NCBI RefSeq assembly: GCF_963675165.1
Contig: NC_087387.1
Span: 1,247,001 to 1,311,000 of the forward strand
DNA length: 64,000 nucleotides
Source of the DNA: Halichondria panicea
Lineage: Eukaryota > Porifera > Demospongiae > Suberitida > Halichondriidae
Direction of reading: 5' to 3'
Positions 28,880-48,722 of this stretch are shown in pieces. Under the pieces are notes generated by a model. That model saw only the letters and a program-made list of their open reading frames with translations, was not told the DNA's origin and did no database searches. Made by a program: the position numbers and the translations under genes. The first letter of the stretch is position 1, and each line of letters begins with the position of its first letter.

Positions 28880-31494
28880 ATGAACTGAAGTAGCAGTAAG
28901 CTCTAAGTTATGTAAAATTAATGTTATTCATAGCGTTTCACCAGCGCTATAATATTAGTGTTTTAATGAGATTCATTGCATTTTCTAAAACAAATTGGGA
29001 TTTTACTCAGAAATTAATACTCGCGAAAATATGTAATCTGAGATACGCCCACACTTCTTCACAGTCATATATACAGTACAGATAATAATTGCAGTTAGGC
29101 TATAATAGCTAGTCCAGTCATCATCTTCAGTTCTCAAATGATAATCACTTGTCAACACTAGGGACTTGCTGCTCAGACGACGTGGGTCGCTATGACAGCA
29201 CTCATCAGACTCGTTACACCAGGAGTCCTTCCCGCTTAACGAGGCTCTCTCCAGAGGGGCATCTTGATACCAGCAATTGGCAGCTTCCTTACAATCTCCT
29301 TTCTCACAAGTAGACACTTTGACACCATTAAACAAGTTTGTCGGTGCTAGTACAGCTGACATTGATGATGTCTCTTTAGTGCACAAATAGTTTCTGTTTT
29401 GAGGGTCATGAATTGTTTTGATTTCTTTAGTAGGTAACTGAGCCGAGATAGTAATGATCGTGGGGGAGTGGTTACTGCTTGTGAGGGGGTGGTTTGAGGT
29501 GTGGGTGTGGTCTCAGCTAGCAGAGAGGTGGAGCTGAGGTATAGTCCTTTAGTGAGGAGCAGGTTAGTTACTCTGTTCTTGCCAACACGATCATAGTAGA
29601 TATCGACGACACCAACTTGTAGCCCGGATGGTTTCCTGGTAACCTTGGCAAACACCTGTAGTCACATTTAAGCAAGCATGAACAAAATGCACACACTATA
29701 AAACACATACTATATACACAATTTACAAAGTCTACAGTTTTAGTTCTACTTATAGGCACTTATTATCAGACGGTGGGGGGACTAAGTGCAACCACAAAAA
29801 GTTCCTTCTAAACTGCAGCTACTTCACAGAAGCCTTTCGCTACACTATATTCACCATTTTGTGTCGTAGGTGTTTCCATAGTAGCTGTTTGTCCAGTGGG
29901 AACCATTCCTCTCCGTGATTGAATGTTGAGTAGAGGCCGTCAATAGCCGTGGGGAGGGCCAGGGGAGGGACCACGCCCACTCTCAGTCCGTGGGGGAGCT
30001 TGTAGAGGTTACGTAGTGACACACTGTGCATCGTTGAGCCACAATCTATCAGCTCCAGTCTAGCCTGAGGCTGTATACACACAGGTGGGGAGATAACAAG
30101 CAAATGATCAAAATGATTGGTAATCACGTTTGTCTATAATGTAGCTTCCCCCGGCGTATTATATCATTCGTAATTTTAGAAGCAAGTATTTTATCCTAGA
30201 AATTCACTCTATTCAGAGCTACACAGTTTATAGACTATGGAAGATGATGTTGAAGGATAATTGCTACAAAACTTGGCTCTATTGAGCAACAGGCACACCA
30301 CTCACCTGTCCAATATAGTGTGGTCGATTGACCTCTGTCACTCTAGCTCTCCTGTAGAAGCCATCCTCTTCTCTCTCTTGAGTGCCTCCAACACTCACAA
30401 GCACAGCACAATACAGTCCAACCATCAACTGCAGAATGTTCCGTATAAAAAGCCATCCATGAATGCACATGCTCAAAGCAACATGTAACTCTTCTGCCTC
30501 TCACAACATGTACCTTATATACAGAGAAACCTCTGACACATTTAAGCACACTAGTTGACAATGAACTGTCGTCCCTAAACTTACTTTTCTGCACCAACTA
30601 AATATAATGCGCACTAAATTTAATGGACAATAAATTATCTACAAAGGGACAATATTAATGTCTTGAATAATAAAATGATAGGGCCAAGGTAGTTTGACTG
30701 ACCTCGCCTCTGCTCATAGTGTTGGGGTCACTGGTGGTCATGGCAACTGATAGCTCCTCCAGGTCATGCTCTGGGTACTCAGCCAGCTGTATCCAGACAC
30801 GGTCAGGACTGTTCACATGCAGTACTTGCAATGACATTGTTGACAATTGGTCTCCTTGTGTCGGACAATAATAGTGTATCCATTGTAGGCTCTTTGGGTG
30901 AAGGTTCGTCTATAGTGGTGTCCATTGGATGTGCTCTACTGGTGACCTCTGTGAACCTTGTCTTGGCAGCACAAGCACACGATACGGAAATTTTTCAACC
31001 ATATATTCGGCCAAATACTGCAGAGAGTTGTCTTGCATTGCTATGACTTCATCACTTTGCTGTCGTGTGGTGTTTTGTGATACAATAGTTTCTATCGTAA
31101 TATTTTCCGGGGGGGGGGGGGGGGACTTGCATTTCTCTGACTTCATCCTCTGGGGGGAGGGGCTGATCTTGTACCTCAAATGTAGCTTGCTGTGTAATGA
31201 ACGTGGCTTCTGCTGCTAATGCTTGAGACATCATCACCTGGTTGTTGAGCTCACAAACTAGGGACTGGGCCGTGTAGGGGTCAAATGGTCTATCTTCAGA
31301 GCTTGGTTGGTCATCAGTGGGTACCGGTATATACTTCAATCTTGTTCATTGAGATTGTCACTTTTAGTGAGGTTATCGAGATCTGATTGATAGTGGAGTC
31401 TTGCAAGCAGTGGCTCTGCTCTCTCTGTAGTTGTATAATGGGTCCATGCAACTGATGCAACTTCAGATACAGAGTGTGCTAGGTACTTGTTCAT
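28880..31494 (-). pseudogene. Tudor-domain gene, copy d (least damaged Tudor exons)
   Basis: This is the longest Tudor copy. Recognisable exons are MNKYLAHSVSE (31,494), VLHVNSPDRVWIQLAEYPEH with EELSVAMTTSDP (ending at a GTCAGT donor near 30,707), YCAVLVSVGG with GFYRRARVTEV (about 30,308-30,430), ARLELIDCGSTMHS with PPLALPTAIDGLYS and NHGEEWFPLDKQ (about 29,858-30,063), and VFAKVTRKPSGLQVGVVD (to 29,655). Unlike copies a and b, the LELIDCG exon is open. The first block is disturbed by a G homopolymer near 31,110-31,124 and by a five-base insertion near 30,985. Positions 28,880 to about 29,838 are almost identical to 1-960, suggesting a very recent exchange. In this family the domain binds methylated arginines in germline RNP proteins. 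The TDRKH/TDRD link rests on motifs only. Confidence 0.6.
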
Positions 31495-31638
31495 TTTCAC
31501 TTGTAATAAGATGGTAAAGATCATCATAACACAATCACAAACGATCTTTCCCAAAATTGGCAGCAGGCAGGTAAAGATCGTCAGTACAACTAACTGCTTC
31601 TCAGTACATACACATAAAACACAGATTGCTACACACAA

Positions 31639-33837
31639 CTAAAATATAACAACAGATTCTTGACTGCGCACATAAACAAAACCATCACTGTCCACAGCTA
31701 CTCCATAAAGATCAGTGATATGACCATTACCAAATGATGTGACAAACTGACCGTCTTTAGTGAACACTAACACACGATTGTTACTATCCTCAGCAACATA
31801 AACAAAACCAGTGACACACACACCATACGGGTCAGACAGATCTCCTTGTCCACTTCCTTTCTTTCCAATCGAGTGAATAAACCGACCATCCATAGTGAGC
31901 ACTTGAACACGATGATTACCATAGTCAGTGACATACATCATTTGTTCATTGTCCACTGCAACATCCTCTGGGTGGTTAAAATGTCTATTACCAGTTCCCT
32001 TTGAACCAATCTGCTTGACTGGCTCCAGTTCTGTCGTCAACACTTGGACTCTGTGATTGTCTTGATCGCACACAAACACTTGATCACCAGCGACTGCTAT
32101 CCCTCGAGGCCAGTTGAGTTCCTTTGGACCACTTCCCTTCGTCCCAAACCTCTTCAGTAGATCTCCTCTTTTGTTGAACTTGTACACACAGTGTTTGCTG
32201 CAGTCACAGACATAGATGTTGTCCTCCTTGTCTACTGCCATACCATAGATATTGTCAACCCCATGCTTTGATTTGCTGAAGATTTGAATTTGTTTTCCTT
32301 TCTTGTCAAACACCAAAACATCACCACTACCGTCAGTTACAATCAGTTCTTCTAACGAATTAAATGCCATATACCGAGGGTTATTGATTCCTGTTATCAC
32401 CTTCACTGGTTTGTCCAGCTTGGTGGGGGGTATTTTAATGAACATAGAGAAGGGGCTTCCTGGGATGGGCTGATCATCCACTGAGATCAGGAGGTGGTGT
32501 CGACCACGTATCCTAGGGGTGTACTCAACGCTGTACACTCCACCCCTCACAGGCACTGCTTGTAGCTGTTGAGATGATTGATCAACTAGCGATTTTAAAA
32601 CCACTTGTATTGTAGGATGCTTTAATTGTGTATTACATTCCACAAGAATCGAAAAATTGTTAGGTTTATCGATTTCAGCAGTTCTAGCTCCATCTCCTTC
32701 CACAGTGCACTTTGCTGGATCCACTTTACCATCATACACTCTCACATTGTTCTCACACAACTTCTTGAGATCCTCACAAACAAACACTTCGACTCCAAAA
32801 TCATCTTTCTCCACTGGATCAGGATTGGCTGCTTCCTTCCCTCGCTTCAACACCTCGGCATCGATTCGACTCACCACCTGCTCTTGCATCGTAATCAGTT
32901 CTTCATCACTTGCATTCTCCAGTGTACGCTCTACAAAGTCAATCAAACTCTGAGCAGTGCCCAGGGACAGGTCCAGACCCTTCTCTTGAACTGTCAGCTT
33001 CTCCATCTTTGAATCAGCCAAAGCAGAAGATTCTCGTAAAACACGGACCTTGCATCGATTGAGAATATCATGTAGCTCCTGGAACTTGGCATTCACTTGT
33101 CTCTCTGTCAGTTCTTTCTGGGCCTGGATCTTCTGTTTAGTTCCTTTCACTTGATTCACAGCGGTGCTCAGATCAGGCAGTAGGTTCTTGAGTGGGGAGA
33201 GGTGCTCCGTCAGCTTTTTGCGAGTTGCGGGGGCGGCTTTCTTTACAAATTCGTAATTGTGTCCAGCGTGTTCAATAACGATACAGTCTCGACAGATAAG
33301 CTTGTTGCAATCGAAACAGAAAATCTTTTTTGGCTTTTCGTGATCTTTGCATTTTGGGGGTGGTGGGTTTTCGAATGTTAGTTCTTTGACTCCGCCTTGT
33401 TTGAGCTCGTCCAGAGTGGAGACGATATGTGTAGCAAACACTTTCATACGTTGATGAGGTCTTACACAATCCTCACAGATGAAATTGACACACTGTCGGC
33501 AGAATGCAGTGGCCTTTCCCCCAGAGCACATTTCACAAGTGGTCTCCAACTTGCCATGGGCTTTCTCCATCCTCGAGTGAAGTGCTTTCATCCGGTTGAT
33601 AAAGAACGCAGTGGTCAGTCTGTCTGGGTTGTTGTCTGGCAATAGAGTGGGCTCACGACAGTCGGGGCAGGGGAACGGCTGGTTGGGTCGGTAGCGACTG
33701 GAGAGTGTGAGGATGCATTGCTTGCAGTAGTAGTGACAACAAGGGAGCAGCTTTGGCTCCTGGTAGCGGTCATGACAGATGCCACAGGTCACTTCTTGCT
33801 CGAGATCAGCAACAACTGGATCAGGTCCTTCAGCCAT
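31639..33837 (-). CDS. TRIM-NHL protein, copy F (intact, 732 aa)
   Basis: This is an uninterrupted single-exon TRIM-NHL gene from MAEGPDP (33,837), with the same domain order and length as copy A. The RING, B-box and coiled-coil residues match A almost fully. The pre-filamin segment is class II (NNFSILVECNTQLKHP), as in D, so the N-terminal chassis and the filamin segment have different nearest relatives. NHL loops are distinctive: DGSGD, VDNIYG, CDCSKH, QDNH, KGTGNRHFNHPED, YGNH, DPYG and EDSNN. The B-box 1 tail reads CVRPHQRMKVFATH. It is expected to be an E3 ligase with an NHL ligand-binding propeller; ligand unknown. Confidence 0.9.
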   Translation of the reverse strand: MAEGPDPVVADLEQEVTCGICHDRYQEPKLLPCCHYYCKQCILTLSSRYRPNQPFPCPDCREPTLLPDNNPDRLTTAFFINRMKALHSRMEKAHGKLETTCEMCSGGKATAFCRQCVNFICEDCVRPHQRMKVFATHIVSTLDELKQGGVKELTFENPPPPKCKDHEKPKKIFCFDCNKLICRDCIVIEHAGHNYEFVKKAAPATRKKLTEHLSPLKNLLPDLSTAVNQVKGTKQKIQAQKELTERQVNAKFQELHDILNRCKVRVLRESSALADSKMEKLTVQEKGLDLSLGTAQSLIDFVERTLENASDEELITMQEQVVSRIDAEVLKRGKEAANPDPVEKDDFGVEVFVCEDLKKLCENNVRVYDGKVDPAKCTVEGDGARTAEIDKPNNFSILVECNTQLKHPTIQVVLKSLVDQSSQQLQAVPVRGGVYSVEYTPRIRGRHHLLISVDDQPIPGSPFSMFIKIPPTKLDKPVKVITGINNPRYMAFNSLEELIVTDGSGDVLVFDKKGKQIQIFSKSKHGVDNIYGMAVDKEDNIYVCDCSKHCVYKFNKRGDLLKRFGTKGSGPKELNWPRGIAVAGDQVFVCDQDNHRVQVLTTELEPVKQIGSKGTGNRHFNHPEDVAVDNEQMMYVTDYGNHRVQVLTMDGRFIHSIGKKGSGQGDLSDPYGVCVTGFVYVAEDSNNRVLVFTKDGQFVTSFGNGHITDLYGVAVDSDGFVYVRSQESVVIF

Positions 33838-34523
33838 CGTTAGTTAAGATCTGGGGAATGCATTTGTACAACATTTATAAAAGCATGAAACTATATTCTA
33901 ATATAAAAAATTAAATAGCAACTTCCCTAGAAATTGAGTATACAAGAATGTTGAATCTGTGAATAATATTTTGCACTAAGTGATCAATTAGGTCAAGCTA
34001 AGCTAGACCTCTGCAGCTAGTTGAAAAAACGGGTCCCCCAAAAAACTTACCTACTATTTATAAGAACTTCCTAGATCCTTTAATTTCAACAATTACACAA
34101 GCCTTTGTTTTGCATGTACCTTGTACTGGTACATGCTACGCCCATATTACACAATGTTATAAATCTGACCAGATACGCCCACTTTTTTGTTTCAACACTG
34201 GCCCACACTTTCTTCAATATGAAAGTACATGTACATGTATTTACAAAAATTCTATGGTAGCAACATTGATATCTCCCTGAGCACTGGGCATGAGATGCCT
34301 TGATCCCAGGCCACACTGAAGATGGAGGCCTTGTAGGAGGCTAGGCTATTAAATAGCTGTCTTGGTATCTTTCAATTTAAAATTATAATTATCAGCGTAC
34401 TAGGTACACAAATATTGAGGAATGCATAATTATAAGTATGTGTTCAATACATGTACATGTATATAACTGGTAAAAATGTTTGCCAAGTTTATAAGTCGTT
34501 GAACAAACTAATGTTCGATGTGT
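33838..34523 (-). promoter_or_regulatory. 5' leader of TRIM-NHL copy F
   Basis: No gene is seen. The 5'UTR intron is bounded by donor TAG|GTAAGT at 34,050 and acceptor CCCCAG at 33,851. The AGATACGCCCAC motif near 34,170 and TACATGTACATGTA runs near 34,228 and 34,450 are kept. The distal part is the 3' flank of MCM6 copy c. Confidence 0.5.
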
Positions 34524-38850
<4,327 letters not shown>

Positions 38851-38854
38851 AAAA

Positions 38855-39332
38855 ATACTTCGGCCAAATACTGCAGAGAGTTGTCTTGCGTTGCTATGAC
38901 TTCATCACTTTGCTGCCGTGTGGTGTTTTGTGATACAACGGTTTCTATCGTAATATTTTCAGGGATGTATTGCACTTCTCTGGCTTCATCCTTTGGGGGG
39001 AGGGGCTGCTCTTGTACCTCAAATGTAGCTTGCTGTGTAATGAACGTGGCTTCTGCTGCTAATGCTTGAGACATCATCACCTGGTTGTTGAGCTCACAAA
39101 CTAGGGACTGGGCCGTGTAGGGGTCAAATTGTCCATCTTCAGAGCTTGGTTGGTCATCAGTGGGTACCGGTACTTCATCTTGTTCATTGAGATTGTCACT
39201 TTTAGTGAGGTTATTGAGATCTGATTGATAGTGGAGTCTCGCAAGCAGTGGCTCTGCTCTCTCTGTAGTTGTATAATGGGTCCATGCAACTGATGCAGCT
39301 TCAGATACAGAGTGTGCTAGGTACTTGTCCAT
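38855..39332 (-). pseudogene. Tudor-gene 5' fragment, copy e
   Basis: The first Tudor-gene block is open from MDKYLAHS (39,332) through ATFITQQATFEVQEQ to DNSLQYLAEVFFE, where it meets MCM6 intron 3 sequence and stops. Tudor exons are absent. Unlike copies c and f, this fragment retains the SLQYLAE segment, so its breakpoint lies further into the block. A donor site that would splice it into MCM6 exon 4 was not identified. Confidence 0.6.
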
Positions 39333-39503
39333 TTTCACTTGTAATAAGATGGTAAAGATCCTCATAACACAAAAACAATCTTTCCCAAAATAGGCAGCAG
39401 GCAGGTAAAGATCATCAGTAGAATTAACTGCTTCTCAATCAAAAGTAAATTATTACATACACATAAAACACAGATTGCTACTGCCCACACACACAAATAA
39501 TAA

Positions 39504-41672
39504 CTAAAATATAACAACAGATTCATAACTGCACACATACACAAAACCATTACTGTCCACAGCTACTCCATAAACTCTATAAAGATTAGTGATATGAGCA
39601 TTACCAAATGATGTGACAAACTGACCATCTTTAGTGAACACTGACACACAATCGTTACCATAATCAGCAACATAAACAAAACCAGTGACACACACACCAT
39701 GAGGGCAAGACAGATCTCCTGGTCCACTTCCTTTCTTTCTAATCGAGCGAATAAACCGACCATCCATAGTGAGCACTTGAACACGATGATTATAACAGTC
39801 AGTGACATACACCATTTGTTCATTGTCCACTGCGACATCCTCTGGGTAGTTAAAATGCTCATTACCAGTTCCGTATGAACCAATCTGCTTGACTAGCTCC
39901 AGATCTGTCGTCAACACTTGGACTCTGCTATTCTTTTGATCGCACACAAACACTTGATCACCAGCGACTGCTATCCCTCGAGGGTAGTTAAGTTCCTTTG
40001 GACCACTTCCCTTCGTCCCAAACCTCTTCAACAGATCTTCTCTTTTGTTGAACTTGTACACAGAGTTATTGCCGCTATCACAGACATAGATGTTGTCCTC
40101 CTTGTCTACTGCCACACCAAAGATATAGCCGAACCCATGCTGTGATTTGCTGATGCTACGAATTTGTTTTCCTTTCTTGCCAAACACCAAAACATCACCG
40201 TTCCAGTCAGTTACAATCAGTTCTTCTGATGAGTTGAATGCCATATACTGAGGGTTGTCGATTCCTCTTATCACCTTCACTGGTTTGTCCAGCTTGGTGG
40301 GGGGTATTTTGATGAACACAGAGAAGGGGCTTCCTGGGATGGGCTGGTCGTCCACTGAGATCAGGAGATGGTGTCGACCACGTACCCTAGGGGTGTACTC
40401 AACACTGTACACTCCACCCCTCACAGGCACTGCTTGCAATTGTTGGGTCGATTGATCAACTAGCGATTTCAGTACTGCTTGTGGTTTGCCTTGTTTTGAA
40501 CTGATATAGACATTCAGATTTGCACATTTGTCAACTTCAGCCATCTTCACACCATCACCCCTCACAGAAGGATAAACTACAACATTGTTCTCACACAACT
40601 TCTTGAGATCCTCACAAACAAACACTTCAACTCCAAAATCATCTTTCTCCACTGGATCAGGATTGGCTGCTTCCTTCCCTCGCTTCACCACCTCGGCATC
40701 GATTCGACTCACCACCTGCTCTTGCATCGTAATCAGTTCTTCATCACTTGCATTCTCCAGTGTACGCTCTACAAAGTCAATCAAACTCTGAGCAGTGCCC
40801 AGGGACAGGTCCAGACCCTTCTCTTGAATCGTCAGCTTCTCCATTTTTGAATCAGCCAAAGCAGAAGATTCTCGTAAAATACGAACCTTGCATCGATCGA
40901 GAATATCGTGTAGCTCCTGGAACTTGGCATTCACTTGTCTCTCTGTCAGTTCTTTCTGGGCCTGGATCTTTTGTTTAGTTCCTTTCACTTGATTCACAGC
41001 GGTGCTCAGATCAGGCAGTAGGTTCTTGAGTGGGGAGAGGTGCTCCGTCAGCTTTTTGCTAGTTGCGGGGGCGGCTTTCTTTACAAATTCGTAATTGTGT
41101 CCAGCATGTTCAATAACGATACAGTCTCGACAGATGAGCTTGTTGCAATCGAAACAGAAAATCTTTTTTAGCTCCTCGTGATCTTCGCATTTTGGGGGTG
41201 GTGGGCTTTCGAATGTTAGTTCTTTCACTCCGCCCTGTTTGAGCTCGTCCAGAGTGGAGATAGCATGTCCGGCAAATACTTTCATTTTATGAGACTTCAC
41301 ACAATCGTCACAGATAAAACTGACACACTGTCGGCAGAATGCAGTGGCCTTTCCCCCAGAGCACATTTCACAGGTGGTCTCTAACTTGCCGTGGGCTTTC
41401 TCCATCCTCGAGTGGAGTGCTTTCATCCGGTTGATGAAGAACGCAGTAGTCAGTCTGTCAGGGTTGTTGTCTGGCAATAGAGTGGGCTCACGACAGTCGG
41501 GGCAGGGGAACGGCTGGTTGGGTCGGTAGCGACTGGAGAGTGTGAGGATGCATTGCTTGCAGTAGTAGTGACAACAAGGGAGCAGCTTTGGCTCCTGGTA
41601 GCGGTCATGACAGATGCCACAGGTCACTTCTTGCTCGAGATCAGCAACAACTGGATCAGGTCCTTCGGCCAT
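39504..41672 (-). CDS. TRIM-NHL protein, copy G (intact, 722 aa)
   Basis: This is a complete single-exon TRIM-NHL gene from MAEGPDP (41,672). It is slightly shorter than A and F because the pre-filamin segment is class III (YPSVRGDGVKMAEVDKCA, NVYISSKQGKPQ). The B-box 1 tail is CVKSHKMKVFAGHAIS, shared in type with H. NHL loops: DWNGD (identical to decayed copy E), GYIFG, CDSGNN, QKNS, FNYPED, CYNH, CPHG, DYGND, and an extended TNLYRVYG in the last blade. The loop combination mixes features seen in different paralogues. It is a probable E3 ligase with unknown substrate. Confidence 0.9.
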   Translation of the reverse strand: MAEGPDPVVADLEQEVTCGICHDRYQEPKLLPCCHYYCKQCILTLSSRYRPNQPFPCPDCREPTLLPDNNPDRLTTAFFINRMKALHSRMEKAHGKLETTCEMCSGGKATAFCRQCVSFICDDCVKSHKMKVFAGHAISTLDELKQGGVKELTFESPPPPKCEDHEELKKIFCFDCNKLICRDCIVIEHAGHNYEFVKKAAPATSKKLTEHLSPLKNLLPDLSTAVNQVKGTKQKIQAQKELTERQVNAKFQELHDILDRCKVRILRESSALADSKMEKLTIQEKGLDLSLGTAQSLIDFVERTLENASDEELITMQEQVVSRIDAEVVKRGKEAANPDPVEKDDFGVEVFVCEDLKKLCENNVVVYPSVRGDGVKMAEVDKCANLNVYISSKQGKPQAVLKSLVDQSTQQLQAVPVRGGVYSVEYTPRVRGRHHLLISVDDQPIPGSPFSVFIKIPPTKLDKPVKVIRGIDNPQYMAFNSSEELIVTDWNGDVLVFGKKGKQIRSISKSQHGFGYIFGVAVDKEDNIYVCDSGNNSVYKFNKREDLLKRFGTKGSGPKELNYPRGIAVAGDQVFVCDQKNSRVQVLTTDLELVKQIGSYGTGNEHFNYPEDVAVDNEQMVYVTDCYNHRVQVLTMDGRFIRSIRKKGSGPGDLSCPHGVCVTGFVYVADYGNDCVSVFTKDGQFVTSFGNAHITNLYRVYGVAVDSNGFVYVCSYESVVIF

Positions 41673-42396
41673 CGTTAGTTCAGATCTGGGGAATATATTT
41701 GTACAACATTTATAAAAGCATGAAACTATTCTAATATAAAAATTAATTAAATAGCAACTTCACTAGAAATTGAGTAATACAAGAATGTTGAATCTGTGAA
41801 TAATAGTTTGCACTAAGTGATCAATTAGGTCAAGCTAAGCTAGACCTCTGCAGCTAGTTGAAAAAACGGGTATCCGAAAAAACTTACCTACTATTTATAA
41901 GAACTTCCTAGATCCTTTAATTTCAGCAATTACACAAGATCTTTGTTTTGCATGTACCTTGTACTGGTACATACATTACACAATGTTATAAATCTGACCA
42001 GATACGCCCACTTTTTTATAAATCTGACCAGATACGCCCACTTTTTTGTTTCAACACTGGCCCACACTTTCTTTCAATATGAAAGTACATGTACATGTAT
42101 GTACAACAATTCTACACAACTTGGTAGCAACATTGATATCTCCCTGAGCACTCAGCATGAGATGCCTTGATCCCAGGCCACACTGAAGATGGAGGCCTTG
42201 TAGGAGGCTAGGGATGCTTCTATTAAAAGCTGTCTTGGTATCTTTCAGTTTAAAATTATAATTATCAGCGTACTAGGTACACAAATATTGAGGAATGCAT
42301 AATTATAAGTATGTGTTCAATACATGTACATGTATATAACTGGTAAAAATGTTTGCCAAGTTTATAAGTCGTTGAACAAAATAATGTTCGATGTGT
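41673..42396 (-). promoter_or_regulatory. 5' leader of TRIM-NHL copy G with duplicated element
   Basis: No gene is seen. The 5'UTR donor GTAAGT (near 41,887) and acceptor (near 41,686) are intact. The segment with TATAAATCTGACCAGATACG is tandemly duplicated at about 41,985-42,050, as in copy B. The upstream part is the 3' flank of MCM6 copy d. Confidence 0.5.
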
Positions 42397-46382
<3,986 letters not shown>

Positions 46383-46559
46383 TTTCACTTGTAATAAGAT
46401 GGTAAAGATCCTCATAACACAATCACAAAAGATCTTTCCCAAAATAGGCAGCAGGCAGGTAAAGATCATCAGTAAAACTAACTGCTTCTCAATCAAAAGT
46501 AAATTATTACATACACATAAAACACAGATTGCTACTGCCCACACACAAATAAAAAATAA

Positions 46560-48722
46560 CTAAAATATAACAACAGATTCATGACTGCACACATAAACAA
46601 AACCATCACTGTCCACAGCTACTCCACAAGGAAAAATGATATGACCATTACCAAATGATGTGACAAACTGACCGTCTTTAGTGAACACTGACACACGCTT
46701 GTTATCATAATCAGCAACATAAACAAAACCAGTGACACACACACCAAAAGGGCGAGACAGATCTCCTGGTCCATTTCCTTTCTTTCCAATCGAGCGAATA
46801 AACCGACCATCCATAGTGAGCACTTGAACACGATGATTATAACAGTCAGTGACATACACCATATGTTCATTGTCCACTGCAACATCCTTTGGTTGGTTAA
46901 AATGTCCATTACCAGTTCCTTTTGAACCAATCTGCTTGACTGGCTCCAGCTCTGTCGTCAACACTTGGACTCTGTAATTTTGATCGTCACACACAAACAC
47001 TTGATCACCAGCGACTGCTATCCCTCGAGGACAGTTGAGTTCCTTTGGACCACTTCCAATCGTCCTAAACCTCTTTAGCAGATCTCCTCTTTTGTTGAAC
47101 TTGTACACACAGTGTTCACCCGTGTCACAGACATAGATGTTGTCCTCCTTGTCTACTGCCACACCAGAGATACCGACAAACCCATGCTTTGATTTGCTGA
47201 TGCTTCGAATTTGTTTTCCTTTCTTGTCAAACACCAAAACATCACCGGTACTGTCAGTTACAATCAGTTCTTCTGATGAGTTGAATACCATATATCGAGG
47301 GTTGTTGATTCCTCTTATCACCCTCACTGGTTTGTCTAGCTTGGTGGGGGGTATTTTGATGAACACAGAGAAGGGGCTTCCTGGAATAGGCTGATCGTCC
47401 ACTGAGATCAGGAGGTGGTGTCGACCACGTACCCTAGGGGTGTACTCAACGCTGTACACTCCACCCCTCACAGGCACTGCTTGCAATTGTTGGGTCGATT
47501 GATCAACTAGCGATTTCAGTACTGCTTGTGGTTTGCCTTGTTTTGAACTGATATAGACATTCAGATTTGTACATTTGTCAACTTCAGCCATCTTCACACC
47601 ATCACCCCTCACAGAAGGATAAACTACAACATTGTTCTCACACAACTTCTTGAGATCCTCACAAACAAACACTTCGACTCCAAAATCATCTTTCTCCACT
47701 GGATCAGGATTGGCTGCTTCCTTCCCTCGCTTCACCACCTCGGCATCGATTCGACTCACCACCTGCTCTTGCATCGTAATCAGCTCTTCATCACTTGCAT
47801 TCTCCAGTGTACGATCTACAAAGTCAATCAAACTCTGAGCAGTGCCCAGGGACAGGTCCAGACCCTTCTCTTGAACCGTCAGCTTCTCCATCTTTGAATC
47901 AGCCAAAGCAGAAGATTCTCGTAAAACACGGACCTTGCATCGATCGAGAATATCGTGTAGCTCCTGGAACTTGGCATTCACTTGTCTCTCTGTCAGTTCT
48001 TTCTGGGCCTGGATCTTCTGTTTAGTTCCTTTCACTTGATTCACAGCGGTGCTCAGATCAGGCAGTAGGTTCTTGAGTGGGGAGAGGTGCTCCGTCAGCT
48101 TTTTGCGAGTTGCGGGGGCGGCTTTTTTGACAAATTCGTAATTGTGTCCAGCGTGTTCAATAACGATACAGTCTCGACAGATGAGCTTGTTGCAATCGAA
48201 ACAAAAAATCTTTTTTAGCTCCTCATGATCTTCGCATTTTGGGGGTGGTGGGCTTTCGAATGTTAGTTCTTTCACTCCGCCCTGTTTGAGCTCGTCCAGA
48301 GTGGAGATGGCATGTCCGGCAAATACTCTCAATCGTTTATGAGACTTCACACAATCTTCACAGATGAAATTGACACATTGTCGGCAGAATGCAGTGGCCT
48401 TTCCCCCAGAGCACATTTCACAAGTGGCCTCCAACTTTCCATGGGCTTTCTCCATCCTCGAGTGGAGTGCTTTCATCCGGTTGATGAAGAACGCAGTGGG
48501 CAGTCTGTCTGGGTTGTTGTCTGGCAATAGAGTGGGCTCACGACAGTCGGGGCAGGGGAACGGCTGGTTGGGTCGGTAGCGACTGGAGAGTGTGAGGATG
48601 CATTGCTTGCAGTAGTAGTGACAACAAGGGAGCAGCTTTGGCTCCTGGTAGCGGTCATGACAGATGCCACAGGTCACTTCTTGCTCGAGATCAGCAACAA
48701 CTGGATCAGGTCCTTCGGCCAT
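46560..48722 (-). CDS. TRIM-NHL protein, copy H (intact, 720 aa)
   Basis: This is a complete single-exon TRIM-NHL gene from MAEGPDP (48,722) and the copy nearest the intact MCM6 gene, so a candidate for the ancestral locus. RING, B-boxes and coiled coil match the family. The B-box 1 tail is CVKSHKRLRVFAGHAIS. The pre-filamin segment is class III. NHL loops: DSTGD, VGISG, CDTGEH, DQNY, FNQPKD, CYNH, RPFG, DYDNK and IFPCG. Several of these match copy A (VGISG, GEH, QPKD, CYNH, PFG) although A and H differ in their filamin class, which points to loop or blade exchange. Confidence 0.9.
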   Translation of the reverse strand: MAEGPDPVVADLEQEVTCGICHDRYQEPKLLPCCHYYCKQCILTLSSRYRPNQPFPCPDCREPTLLPDNNPDRLPTAFFINRMKALHSRMEKAHGKLEATCEMCSGGKATAFCRQCVNFICEDCVKSHKRLRVFAGHAISTLDELKQGGVKELTFESPPPPKCEDHEELKKIFCFDCNKLICRDCIVIEHAGHNYEFVKKAAPATRKKLTEHLSPLKNLLPDLSTAVNQVKGTKQKIQAQKELTERQVNAKFQELHDILDRCKVRVLRESSALADSKMEKLTVQEKGLDLSLGTAQSLIDFVDRTLENASDEELITMQEQVVSRIDAEVVKRGKEAANPDPVEKDDFGVEVFVCEDLKKLCENNVVVYPSVRGDGVKMAEVDKCTNLNVYISSKQGKPQAVLKSLVDQSTQQLQAVPVRGGVYSVEYTPRVRGRHHLLISVDDQPIPGSPFSVFIKIPPTKLDKPVRVIRGINNPRYMVFNSSEELIVTDSTGDVLVFDKKGKQIRSISKSKHGFVGISGVAVDKEDNIYVCDTGEHCVYKFNKRGDLLKRFRTIGSGPKELNCPRGIAVAGDQVFVCDDQNYRVQVLTTELEPVKQIGSKGTGNGHFNQPKDVAVDNEHMVYVTDCYNHRVQVLTMDGRFIRSIGKKGNGPGDLSRPFGVCVTGFVYVADYDNKRVSVFTKDGQFVTSFGNGHIIFPCGVAVDSDGFVYVCSHESVVIF